A stretch of 9,940 nucleotides of DNA from an uncultured Coprococcus sp. (GTDB taxonomy: Bacteria; Bacillota_A; Clostridia; Lachnospirales; Lachnospiraceae): the NCBI GenBank assembly GCA_900767685.1, contig CAAGAB010000321.1, forward strand, positions 1 to 9,940, written 5' to 3'. Under the pieces are notes generated by a model that worked only from the letters and a program-made list of their open reading frames with translations, was not told the DNA's origin and searched no databases. A program made the translations under genes and the position numbers. Shown in pieces: positions 1 through 6,973 of the stretch. Each line of letters starts with the position of its first letter. The stretch's first letter is position 1.

Positions 1-2
1 AT

Positions 3-452
3 ATCTGCGATTATATAATCAGCGAGTGTGCAGACGATAACAAAGACCACAAGTGTGATTATTGCGGCAAGAAGCTGACTGAGCACACCGGCGGGAAAGT
101 GACCTGCAAGGACAAGGCAAAGTGCGAAGTCTGCGGTGCGGAATACGGTGAGCTTGATGCGAAGAACCACACCGACTTAAAGCACTTCCCGGCAACTGCG
201 GCGACCAAGACTACCGAGGGCAATATCGAGTACTGGTACTGCGAAGGTTGCGGTAAATATTACAGCGACAAGGACGGTACAAAGGAAATCAAAAAAGCCG
301 ACACCGTAACGGCGAAGCTGAAGGACGATTCCAAATCTCCGCAGACCGGCGATACAAGCAACCTTGCTTTGTGGATTGCCTTGCTGTTTGTCAGCGGCGG
401 TGCAGCCATTGGCACAACGGTTGTCAGCAGAAAGAAAAAGTACAACAAATAA
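3..452 (+). CDS. C-terminal part of a sortase-anchored, cysteine-rich surface protein (5' partial)
   Basis: The reading frame is open from the first in-frame codon of the window, so the true start lies upstream; the GTG at 99 is internal. The visible part carries repeated C-x2-C(G) pairs (CDYCG, CEVCG, CEGCG) within short units rich in H, K, D and T, a pattern that recurs in large secreted proteins of gut clostridia. The end is a classic cell-wall sorting signal: SPQTG at 336-350, a hydrophobic stretch (LALWIALLFVSGGAAIG) and a basic tail RKKKYNK. SPxTG-type motifs are known substrates of clostridial sortases such as C. difficile SrtB, so I infer covalent anchoring to peptidoglycan. The role of the cysteine-pair units (metal binding or disulphides) is not visible here. 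Base composition is about 55% GC in sampled stretches, higher than the roughly 38-40% of the next intact gene. Confidence 0.85.
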   Translation: MCDYIISECADDNKDHKCDYCGKKLTEHTGGKVTCKDKAKCEVCGAEYGELDAKNHTDLKHFPATAATKTTEGNIEYWYCEGCGKYYSDKDGTKEIKKADTVTAKLKDDSKSPQTGDTSNLALWIALLFVSGGAAIGTTVVSRKKKYNK

Positions 453-490
453 TTAAATAGCGTTCCCTTGCTCCATCTTCCGAGCAAGAC

Positions 491-520
491 AAAAGCGTCG
501 TAGTAATACGGCGCTTTTTT
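491..520 (+). terminator. Intrinsic terminator after the surface protein gene
   Basis: A 12-bp stem (AAAAGCGTCGTA with TACGGCGCTTTT, one G-U pair) closes a four-base GTAA loop and ends in a run of six T. It lies 38 bases after the stop codon at 450-452, so it ends transcription of the surface protein gene. The A-run on the left arm could also let it act on the other strand. Confidence 0.9.
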
Positions 521-552
521 GTTATAAGGCAATCCTTAATAAAACCCCCTGC

Positions 553-942
553 TATGCAGGTGGAAACATAGACATTGATGTTGCTCTGGATAAACTCATG
601 TCCGAGGGGTTGCGCATGCCGGGGGCGATGTGTGGCTTATGGGGAATTTGCGGTGCTATAACATCCATAGGTGCGGCACTTGCCATAATTGACGGCACTG
701 GACCACTATCCGCTGATGGCACATGGGGAGATCACATGCAGTATACATCAGCGGCCATTGGTGAGCTTGGAACTATAAATGGTCCGAGATGCTGCAAACG
801 GGATGCGATGATAGCATTCAAGAATGGAATAGAGTATGTGAACAGCCATTATGGTATGGCGTTACAGTATGAGCATAGGCAATGTGAGTATAGTGATATG
901 AATGCGCAGTGCATTGGGGTGAGATGCCCATTCTTTATATAG
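553..942 (+). pseudogene. 5'-truncated DUF5714-family gene fragment
   Basis: The translated frame has the conserved C-terminal features of DUF5714 proteins as I remember the family: a YAGGNIDI segment, MPGAMCGLWGICGA, GPRCCKRDA, and a terminal cluster Q-C-E-Y-S followed by C-IGVRCPFF. Family function is unknown; the many conserved cysteines suggest metal or redox chemistry. Family-like sequence begins near 553 (Tyr-Ala-Gly-Gly), before any usable start. Upstream the frame runs without resemblance into the preceding terminator and stops at 454-456. Full-length relatives have a cysteine-rich zinc-ribbon-like N-terminus and a helical part, both missing here. The first ATG, at 598, falls inside the homologous region and has no ribosome binding site. 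I therefore call it a remnant. A short expressed protein of 114 residues from 598 is the alternative. Confidence 0.7.
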
Positions 943-970
943 GCTAAGTTTTATTTTTATTATTGTTAGA

Positions 971-998
971 TTGATTTTTATAGAATTATTCATATAAT
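971..998 (+). promoter_or_regulatory. Sigma-A-type promoter for the Rpn-family nuclease gene
   Basis: TTGATT at 971-976 and a perfect TATAAT at 993-998 are separated by 16 bp, in AT-rich DNA, 47 bp before the start codon at 1046. The predicted transcript would start near 1005 and have a leader of about 40 bases containing the GGAGAGG ribosome binding site at 1026-1032. Confidence 0.6.
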
Positions 999-1045
999 AA
1001 TAAATATCTATATGTGATTGTGCTTGGAGAGGCAAAATATTACAT

Positions 1046-1894
1046 ATGGAGGACAAAATAATAAAGATAAAAGAAAAAGAGTTTGATAAACTCACGATTA
1101 AGGACAACTTTATATTCGGCGCTGTAATGAGGAACGAGAAACAGTGTAAGACACTGCTTGAATGTATATTGGGAATCAAAATCAGAAAAATTGAATACAC
1201 AGATGTTGAAAAGGTAATTGAGAAGACGTACAGCTCAAAAGGAGTTCGACTGGATGTATATGTTGAAGATGATATGAACACAGTATATAATATAGAAATG
1301 CAGGCTACAAACAAGAAAAATCTTCCCAAAAGAATCAGATATTATCAGGCGATGATTGATTTGAACATTATCGAAAAAGGCAGTTCATACAATAAGCTTA
1401 AGAAGAGTTTTATTATATTTATCTGTGATTATGATGAGTTTGGTTTTGGAAGGCATATCTACACATTCACAAGGACATGCAGAGAAGTCGCTGGATTGGA
1501 GTTTGGGGATGATACCACAGTTATTGTTCTCAACACTAATGGAATAGCTGATGATGTGAGTGATGATCTGAAAAACTTGCTGAAATACATTGGCGGTCAA
1601 GCTCCAAGAGGTGAGCTTGCACGATCGTTGGACAATGAAGTTCAGAATGTAAAAAACAGTGAAAAATGGAGGCGGGAATACATGACATTACAGATGAGAG
1701 ACAGGGAAAATGTAGAACTTGGCGAAATGAAAAAACAGGTGTTTCTGATTCGAAAGATAACCAGAGACAAAGTTGCAGCTACAAGTGATTTCCTTGGTGT
1801 TTCAGAATCATTCGTTATCAAAGTCATGGATTTAATTGAAGAAAATCCTGATCTTGATGATGAGGAAATTGCAGAAATGCTGGTTGATTTTTAA
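1046..1894 (+). CDS. Rpn family recombination-promoting nuclease / PD-(D/E)XK transposase-like protein
   Basis: The 282-residue protein matches the PD-(D/E)XK 'transposase' family (Rpn; PDDEXK_2 type). It opens with the family signature K-D-N-F-I-F-G-A-V (about 19-27). The nuclease core follows: Asp70 in VRLDVYV and the E84-M-Q86 motif in the next strand, then RYYQAMID (98-105), which is highly conserved in the family. The C-terminal third is charged and helical and ends in a segment like the usual family tail (SDFLGVSESFVIKVMDLI, then acidic). Known members such as E. coli RpnA are DNA endonucleases that promote RecA-independent recombination; some act in phage defence. All core residues are present and the length is normal, so it is probably active. 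The start ATG has GGAGAGG 13 bp upstream, somewhat far. The gene is a single transcription unit with its own promoter and terminator, lying between decayed genes. Confidence 0.88.
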   Translation: MEDKIIKIKEKEFDKLTIKDNFIFGAVMRNEKQCKTLLECILGIKIRKIEYTDVEKVIEKTYSSKGVRLDVYVEDDMNTVYNIEMQATNKKNLPKRIRYYQAMIDLNIIEKGSSYNKLKKSFIIFICDYDEFGFGRHIYTFTRTCREVAGLEFGDDTTVIVLNTNGIADDVSDDLKNLLKYIGGQAPRGELARSLDNEVQNVKNSEKWRREYMTLQMRDRENVELGEMKKQVFLIRKITRDKVAATSDFLGVSESFVIKVMDLIEENPDLDDEEIAEMLVDF

Positions 1895-1917
1895 GAGTGA
1901 GAATATAGTAAAAAAAC

Positions 1918-1973
1918 ATAGAGAACAGAAACCTTGCAGAATATAGTGCAGGGCTTTTGTTCTCTATAATTTT
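1918..1973 (+). terminator. Long hairpin terminator after the nuclease gene
   Basis: Bases 1918-1938 pair with 1947-1967 over 21 positions with two G-U pairs and one A-C mismatch (1931/1954), leaving an 8-base loop GAATATAG. The stem is followed by AATTTTA and preceded by a run of eight A (1909-1916), so it may work in both directions. It begins 24 bases after the stop codon of the nuclease gene. The T-tract is short, but the stem is very long. Confidence 0.75.
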
Positions 1974-2246
1974 ATGGGGAAGGCTTTGATTATGTCAATT
2001 TTTGTATCTTATTATATCACCGGGATTGCATTTTAAAACAAAGCATATTGTTAATAGCTCTGGCGAGTGCATTTCTTGTGATGTTTTCTTTATCCATATA
2101 TTCTTTGCAGCAAAATGTATTGATTTTGCAATGAATGCGGCTTGACATGCGGTGCGATCACAGGAGAACTTATGGTGCTTGGCGCTCTTGGTGTTGAGAA
2201 GCCTTATGTCATAAATCAGTTCAGGCGCAGTTATAAGTAATTAGTA
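1974..2246. other. Gene-free stretch with decayed coding remnants
   Basis: No intact gene is visible on either strand. On the plus strand one frame (about 2030-2134) encodes a lysine followed by a hydrophobic run, SILLIALASAFLVMFSLSIYS, that resembles a signal peptide or membrane helix. It has no start codon and ends at TGA 2132-2134. A second frame overlaps its end (see 2124-2240). No RNA gene, repeat array or insertion-sequence end was recognised. Confidence 0.4.
2124..2240 (+). pseudogene. Possible 3' remnant of an unidentified gene
   Basis: After a TGA at 2121-2123, a 38-codon frame ends at TAA 2238-2240. It contains a cysteine-rich start (FCNECGLTCGAITGE) and an orderly tail (LMVLGALGVEKPYVINQF, then RRSYK). 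The composition looks like the C-terminus of a real protein rather than random sequence. There is no start codon with a ribosome binding site, and I do not recognise the family. It could also be chance. Confidence 0.3.
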
Positions 2247-2274
2247 TTGACACAGCAATAAACTCTTTTATAAT
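2247..2274 (+). promoter_or_regulatory. Promoter of the duplicated lipoprotein gene
   Basis: Perfect TTGACA at 2247-2252 and perfect TATAAT at 2269-2274, spacer 16 bp. Transcription would start near 2281, inside the BlaI-type operator at 2278-2293, giving a leader of about 35 bases. A fully consensus promoter covered by a repressor site is the expected layout of a tightly repressed, strongly inducible gene. Confidence 0.85.
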
Positions 2275-2311
2275 AAATATTACAAACGTAATATTTATTA
2301 TAAAGGAGTTT
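2260..2311. repeat. 24-bp inverted repeat spanning -10, operator and ribosome binding site
   Basis: Bases 2260-2283 pair with 2288-2311 at 24 positions, with a single T/G departure (2266/2305) and a 4-base centre AAAC. The BlaI-type operator is its core, but the symmetry runs much further, from within the -35/-10 spacer to past the AAGGAG at 2303-2308. Since transcription should start near 2281, the gene's own mRNA would carry only the right arm. A full hairpin sequestering the ribosome binding site would form only on transcripts entering from upstream. Confidence 0.9.
2278..2293 (+). promoter_or_regulatory. BlaI/MecI-type operator in front of the lipoprotein gene
   Basis: TATTACAAACGTAATA is a perfect dyad (TATTAC-AAAC-GTAATA) with the same arm sequence and spacing as the 16-bp bla/mec operators of staphylococci (TATTAC-N4-GTAATA). 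It starts 3 bp after the -10 box, where bound repressor would block initiation. A second site with the same placement precedes the blaI gene in this window (6802-6817), so BlaI encoded at 6401-6784 is the obvious ligand. The match is seen; binding is inferred. Confidence 0.82.
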
Positions 2312-2315
2312 TAAT

Positions 2316-4571
2316 ATGATGAGCTTATATTTTTTTATCTCGAAATACTACATATGTAATATATGCAAGAAGTTATATTGTATGCTGCTTTTGGTTGGCA
2401 TAGCCATATTGTTATGCAGTTGTTCCAATAAAAAAGCAGTGACGGACGCAGAGCGGACAATTATTGATTTTAGTATATCTGATGAAAATCAGTTTATTGC
2501 AGATTTGGATGATATATATTCATCCTGTCAGGATATGAAACGCAAGACCGAGGAAGAAAAACTGAATCAGACTAGGACCGTAATAGAATCGATGGGAAGT
2601 AAGGGGTACATAGCTGTGGATGTGGCGAATCAGATCAATATGGCAAATGCAGAGAATGCGGAGATGTTTTTATCAGAGGTGGCTGAAAACAGAGATGTGG
2701 GATGTACAATACTGCAGGTCATGTATGATAAGTCCTTTGTAAGGTTTGATTTTAAATCAGGCGGTAATAATGTGATGATAACCAGGCGATTCTATGTGTG
2801 GGAGAATAACTGTTTTGTTGAGAAAAATGAAGAAAACTATAAGGCCTATACATGGAAATACACAGACGGATATCTATTTTTTGAGAGGTACAGGATGGGA
2901 GGATATGACGGAGATTCTGCGTATACGGCATTACGAGTTGAGCCTCTGGATGAGAAGTTAAGGGTACTTAACAGAAAGTATATCAAGACGATTGGATATG
3001 ATTCGAATAATTTATTTACCACAAACTGGGATGAATCAGATATGAACAAAATAAATTATTATGATATCTATGAAGCACTTTACAAAATGAAACATGGTAT
3101 GTCCAGTCCCTACTCGGACGAGGGGGTTACATATATGATAGAAGGGAATTTATACGAGAAGGTGTTTCAGGAGTATTTGCCTGTGTCTACAGACGTACTT
3201 CAGCATGTCAATGTGTATGATGTGTCCAGACAAATGTATCAGTACAGAACGAGGGGGATGTTTGATCACAGTGTGACACCATTGGTTCCATTTCCAGAGG
3301 TAGTGGATGCTGAGTATAATGCTGACGGAACAATAACCCTCATAGTAAATGCTGTTTCGGAGAAGGATGAGAGTGGAAGATTATTTACACATAAAGTTAC
3401 GATAAAGGAGAAAGAAAATGATGGATTTGAGTATGTGTCAAATGATGTTCTGACGATGGGCAAGGAGGGGATATATTGGTACAGAGACAGGCTTTCTGAT
3501 AAAGAGTGGCAGGAGCACTACGGAGATAAGACCATCACAATAAATCAGAATGGAAATGTTATTGATGATAGTCTGTTATCCGATGACGAAATGGAGAATG
3601 TTAAAGTAGATATAATAGGAATATTGCAGTCAGATGCCATAAGAAAGTTGTATGAGGATGAAGATATTTCGGATAATAGTGATTTAATATATGGTGCAGT
3701 AGATATCTTAGGAAGCAGTGGACTGATATGTTTTGCTGATGATACCAATATGTATAATTATCAGTTATTTCAGTCTTTTTATAGAAATTATACAGATGGT
3801 GGAGGGCGTGATTACATTTGCGTATATAGGGTAAATAGGGATGCAAGTGTGACGGCGATTACATTTGTGTATGATGACAGCCGGATACAGATGATTTTCA
3901 ACACAGCAAAATTCGAGAATCATGACTGGAAGTTTATAGCGACTGGCATACGGGATTTAAAAGATATGAAACTCACACAAAAAGGCTACTTTATATATAC
4001 ATATTCAAATATAATAGCTCATGGTGGGCTGAAGGAGTATTTCAGAGTCAGTCCGTTGACGGATGAATGCAGGGAACTGACAAGAAAATATGTGTATGGG
4101 CTTAGTTATGTGAATTACAATATGCTTGTTATCGATTGGGATGAGTCAAATGCATCAGATATACTTGTGCCATGTATGTTTGATGATATATACAGACTGT
4201 ACACTGGTGAAAATCTAAAACCTGATGGTGGATGGATAGATGCAGACAAATATGAGTCTGTTATGTTGTCAATGTTCCCTGTCACTGTGACGGAGTTGAG
4301 GGATAATTGTGATTACAATTCAGAAAAAGATTCGTACAGATATCATGTCATCCTTGGAAAACAGTATCCACCATTTGGAGAGGTTGTGGACTATTCCTAC
4401 AACGATGATGGAACGGTTTCGCTTATTGTTGATGCGGTGTGGGCTGACAGGGGATCGGACATTGCATTTAGAAATACACTTACAGTAAAACCGGAAGAAG
4501 ATGGTACTTTCAAATATATGTCAAATCATATAGAGAAGATGGAATGTGACATACCGGTTTATTCTGACTGA
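2316..4571 (+). CDS. Large internally duplicated lipoprotein under BlaI-type control
   Basis: 751 residues. A basic and hydrophobic leader ends in a lipobox L-C-S-C with the lipidated cysteine at 36, so the protein should be anchored outside the membrane. The rest consists of two diverged copies of one unit, roughly 85-385 and 425-740. Paired landmarks include NWDES (237-241) with DWDES (607-611), RKYIKTIGYDSNN (220-232) with RKYVYGLSYVNYN (590-602), FPEVVDAEYNADGTITLIV (326-344) with FGEVVDYSYNDDGTVSLIV (687-705), and FEYVSN (371-376) with FKYMSN (732-737). I do not recognise the family with confidence; it may belong to a Lachnospiraceae DUF such as DUF6070. No SxxK/KTG set or metallo-beta-lactamase motif is visible, so it is not a beta-lactamase. 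The start ATG (first of two) has AAGGAG 7 bp upstream. The promoter and BlaI-type operator suggest induction together with blaI-blaR1. The stop overlaps the end of blaR1 tail to tail by 13 bp. Confidence 0.85.
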   Translation: MMSLYFFISKYYICNICKKLYCMLLLVGIAILLCSCSNKKAVTDAERTIIDFSISDENQFIADLDDIYSSCQDMKRKTEEEKLNQTRTVIESMGSKGYIAVDVANQINMANAENAEMFLSEVAENRDVGCTILQVMYDKSFVRFDFKSGGNNVMITRRFYVWENNCFVEKNEENYKAYTWKYTDGYLFFERYRMGGYDGDSAYTALRVEPLDEKLRVLNRKYIKTIGYDSNNLFTTNWDESDMNKINYYDIYEALYKMKHGMSSPYSDEGVTYMIEGNLYEKVFQEYLPVSTDVLQHVNVYDVSRQMYQYRTRGMFDHSVTPLVPFPEVVDAEYNADGTITLIVNAVSEKDESGRLFTHKVTIKEKENDGFEYVSNDVLTMGKEGIYWYRDRLSDKEWQEHYGDKTITINQNGNVIDDSLLSDDEMENVKVDIIGILQSDAIRKLYEDEDISDNSDLIYGAVDILGSSGLICFADDTNMYNYQLFQSFYRNYTDGGGRDYICVYRVNRDASVTAITFVYDDSRIQMIFNTAKFENHDWKFIATGIRDLKDMKLTQKGYFIYTYSNIIAHGGLKEYFRVSPLTDECRELTRKYVYGLSYVNYNMLVIDWDESNASDILVPCMFDDIYRLYTGENLKPDGGWIDADKYESVMLSMFPVTVTELRDNCDYNSEKDSYRYHVILGKQYPPFGEVVDYSYNDDGTVSLIVDAVWADRGSDIAFRNTLTVKPEEDGTFKYMSNHIEKMECDIPVYSD

Positions 4572-6397
4572 TATCCATAGGCATATATTCCAAGATCACG
4601 CAGTATTGACAGTGAGATCTTCGATGCGGAAAGTCCGTCCGCTGATAAAAACTGATTGTCATTTTCAGAAAGTGATATATTCGTGGCGAAAAAGTAATCA
4701 TTATCATTAGATGTAATGAATCCGACGAACCAGCCGTTTATATTTATATCATCAACTCTGCCGGTACCTGTCTTGCCATACAGACTTTTTCCATCTGAGT
4801 TTGCTATAAACATGGACTCTATGACTGTATCCACATTTGTCTTAGACAGCTTCCAATCATTATTTTTCAGGTGACATAGCAGTTCTACCTGCTCTACTGG
4901 GGATATAGTCAGAGAGGATTCCAGCCAGTAACAGTTCTGAGCTGAATTGATATTCTGATTTCCATATTCAATAAGACTGAGAAAATTTTTCACATCTGTG
5001 TGGTCCATGGCTGCATCCAGATTGTCAAAATACCAGTTTACAGATCCGGTCATGGCAGATCGAAGTGTCTGATCTGTGTTCCAGGCATCAAAAGGGTAAG
5101 TGCTCCCATCCCAGCGCATAAATGAGTTGTCGGAAGTTATGATGCCATGTTCAAGAGCCATCACTGCGTCATATATTTTATATGTAGAATCCGGTGAAGT
5201 GCGGCATAGAGCTCTGTCCTGGTTATAGATAAACCATTTATCATTTCCTTTGTCGTACAGCACAAAACAGCCGTTGTAGCCAGAAAAGTAGCTGGATAGA
5301 TCCAAGGATTCCAGATTCACCGGGGCAAAATCCTTGTATTGTGTATCATCCAGAGCATATACAGATAATGGCGCACATACAGTCATCAGCAATATGATAA
5401 TGGAAAATGCATATATACATTTTCGTTTTTCTCTCTTGGTGACAGGTTTGAAATCAACAATAAGCTGAAGTCTTGTTTTAAGTAATTTTTTCCTGCTTTT
5501 GCTCTTGAATGATAGCGATGATGAACTACTGAATCTGCTTGCAGCCGCACGGAGGATGGTCTGCCCATACTTCGCGGCATAGCTTTGACCGAGGCTCTGC
5601 AATACATCATTGTCACATGCTTTTTCTCTGTCATGTCTTGCTGTATGTAATGTGTATATAACAACAGGATTGAACCAATACAGTATGCAGAATATACAGA
5701 TAAACATATTCACGGCATTGTCTCTGCGTTTAAAATGTTGTAGTTCATGTAACAAAATATGTCTCAGGTCGGTTATTGTGTAATCGGATATGCAGTCGTT
5801 GATTTGCCGTGGAATATATATAACAGGGCGGAATACACCTACAATGACCGCTCCAGATAAAGCAGAGGAGGAATATAATTTCGGTTTGTATCTGCGCACA
5901 TTGCAGAGCTCAAGGCATTCCGAATATATATTCAATATGACAGTATCGTCGGTGACTGGAACAGCAGATTTTTTCAGCTTGTATAGTGATATGCCTGACA
6001 CTATTAAACGGATAGAAAATATGCAAACTCCGGCAAGCCAGATAATAAAAAGGATCTTTGGATATATTGTTGATGTACTGTTTACAGATATAGCAAAGTC
6101 GTTCATCCAGTTCCCATTTGATGAATGGCTGGTATTGATAGGCACAGGAGTAACTGTATTTGCGGCAGAAGTACCTCTGTTAAATAATGATCGTATGAAA
6201 CCTATGGCCTGGAATATAAATGAATTATTTACAGGGATAAATGGAATTACGAGAAGAAACAGCACAATATATATGGTGTTGTATCTGCCGTTACATGTTA
6301 GCTGTTTTCTGAACATAAATCGAACAAATATCAGTAGCAGCAGAGAGAAACTTATGGATATATTGCTGATAAAAAAATGTGTGAAAAATTGAGTCAA
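4559..6397 (-). CDS. blaR1: BlaR1-type beta-lactam sensor-transducer (M56 metalloprotease plus penicillin-binding domain)
   Basis: 612 residues, close to the usual 585-600. The N-terminal half is a membrane-embedded M56 zinc protease: hydrophobic segments near 9-27, 41-58, 113-135, 229-249 and 328-348, the zinc motif HELQH at 217-221, and third-ligand Glu258 in HDREKACDND. The C-terminal half, outside the membrane, is a class D-like penicillin-binding domain with all motifs intact: S404-T-Y-K407 (acylated serine), S452-V-N454 and K542-T-G544. In the staphylococcal system, beta-lactam acylation activates the protease and leads to cleavage of the BlaI repressor. The start is a TTG at 6397, 3 bp after the blaI stop, with GGAGG about 9 bp upstream lying within the end of blaI, so the two are translationally close. 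The 3' end overlaps the lipoprotein gene with no terminator between them. Confidence 0.93.
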   Translation of the reverse strand: MTQFFTHFFISNISISFSLLLLIFVRFMFRKQLTCNGRYNTIYIVLFLLVIPFIPVNNSFIFQAIGFIRSLFNRGTSAANTVTPVPINTSHSSNGNWMNDFAISVNSTSTIYPKILFIIWLAGVCIFSIRLIVSGISLYKLKKSAVPVTDDTVILNIYSECLELCNVRRYKPKLYSSSALSGAVIVGVFRPVIYIPRQINDCISDYTITDLRHILLHELQHFKRRDNAVNMFICIFCILYWFNPVVIYTLHTARHDREKACDNDVLQSLGQSYAAKYGQTILRAAASRFSSSSSLSFKSKSRKKLLKTRLQLIVDFKPVTKREKRKCIYAFSIIILLMTVCAPLSVYALDDTQYKDFAPVNLESLDLSSYFSGYNGCFVLYDKGNDKWFIYNQDRALCRTSPDSTYKIYDAVMALEHGIITSDNSFMRWDGSTYPFDAWNTDQTLRSAMTGSVNWYFDNLDAAMDHTDVKNFLSLIEYGNQNINSAQNCYWLESSLTISPVEQVELLCHLKNNDWKLSKTNVDTVIESMFIANSDGKSLYGKTGTGRVDDININGWFVGFITSNDNDYFFATNISLSENDNQFLSADGLSASKISLSILRDLGIYAYGYQSE

Positions 6398-6400
6398 GCC

Positions 6401-6784
6401 TTATTTCCTCCCGGTGCCTTTTACATTTAATATGTCTTGAAGTTCCTTTATATCATCAGCACTAAGCTCATCACTATCCACAAACGCAGAAACCATGTCG
6501 GATATGTGTCCATTGAAAAACTTCTTTAGAAAAGATGAGCTTTCATGTTTTCGATATTCCTCCTGACTGATGACAGGGGAGTAGACGAACATGCGGCCCT
6601 TTTTCTCATAGGAGATGGCAGACTTATCAGAAAGTCTTTTGATGAGAGTCTGGATAGTCCTAGGATTCCATGAAGTGGTCTGCAATAGTTTGTCAGTAAT
6701 GTCATTTGTGCTTATAGGGGCATATTTCCATATAACCTTCATAACTTCATATTCAGCTTCGGAAATCTGGGGAATGTGTTTCAT
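6401..6784 (-). CDS. blaI: BlaI/MecI family transcriptional repressor
   Basis: 127 residues, the normal family length. The winged-helix DNA-binding domain covers about 1-72 (ISEAEYEVMKVIWK at 7-20; the recognition part SWNPRTIQTLIKRL at 38-51). The C-terminal dimerisation domain follows, with FFNGHISDMVSAF (89-101) and DELSADDIKELQDILN (105-120). By alignment with S. aureus BlaI, where inactivating cleavage is at Asn101-Phe102, the equivalent position here is Ala100-Phe101 (inference). The ATG at 6784 has AAGGAG 8 bp upstream. It is the first gene of a blaI-blaR1 operon with a BlaI-type operator over its own transcription start, so it is probably autoregulated. It should also repress the lipoprotein at 2316-4571 through the operator at 2278-2293. 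Confidence 0.94.
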   Translation of the reverse strand: MKHIPQISEAEYEVMKVIWKYAPISTNDITDKLLQTTSWNPRTIQTLIKRLSDKSAISYEKKGRMFVYSPVISQEEYRKHESSSFLKKFFNGHISDMVSAFVDSDELSADDIKELQDILNVKGTGRK

Positions 6785-6801
6785 AGATTATACTCCTTTA
6801 A

Positions 6802-6817
6802 TACTACATTTGTAATA
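6802..6817 (-). promoter_or_regulatory. BlaI-type operator controlling blaI-blaR1
   Basis: TACTACATTTGTAATA (plus strand) is a 16-bp dyad with arms TACTACA/TGTAATA, one arm base off perfect, matching the bla/mec operator class. Read on the minus strand it starts 2 bp downstream of the -10 box, almost the same geometry as the site in front of the lipoprotein gene. The slightly imperfect dyad could mean weaker repression of the regulators than of the target (inference). Confidence 0.8.
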
Positions 6818-6819
6818 AC

Positions 6820-6848
6820 AGTATAAAGATTATGGGATGGGGTGTCAA
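6820..6848 (-). promoter_or_regulatory. Promoter of the blaI-blaR1 operon
   Basis: On the minus strand, TTGACA (6843-6848) and TATACT (6820-6825) are separated by exactly 17 bp. The predicted start falls in the operator at 6802-6817, and the leader before the ATG at 6784 is about 30 bases. Confidence 0.85.
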
Positions 6849-6973
6849 TTGTGTTGTGGAGGTTTGTTCAATGATACATATGAAGAAACACTCCAAAAAG
6901 GATTGTTTAGCAGAGTATATAATTTTCAAACACCGGGTAACATATTCATATACAGGCTAAGGAGGTATACGAG

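Noticed and set aside
99..452. GTG at 99 as the start of a small independent protein
   Set aside because: The frame is open to the window edge with the same cysteine-pair composition upstream, and no ribosome binding site precedes 99. It is the end of a larger surface protein.
545..563. Near-palindrome CCCCCTGCTATGCAGGTGG, resembling the subterminal hairpin of an IS200/IS605 element
   Set aside because: Its right arm encodes the Ala-Gly-Gly of the DUF5714-like segment, so half of it is ordinary coding sequence. No transposase or second end is nearby, and one arm position mismatches.
2124..2240. Cysteine-rich 38-codon frame as a functional small peptide or bacteriocin precursor
   Set aside because: There is no start codon with a ribosome binding site and no maturation or export gene beside it. 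The tail looks like the C-terminus of a larger enzyme.
2316..4571. Lipoprotein as a beta-lactamase or penicillin-binding protein, suggested by its bla-type operator
   Set aside because: No ordered SxxK, SxN and KTG set and no HxHxD metal motif can be found. The sequence is a duplicated unit unlike those folds.
5790..6392. Plus-strand 200-codon open frame inside blaR1
   Set aside because: It is the antisense shadow of the M56 protease domain, with no ribosome binding site and no recognisable domain.
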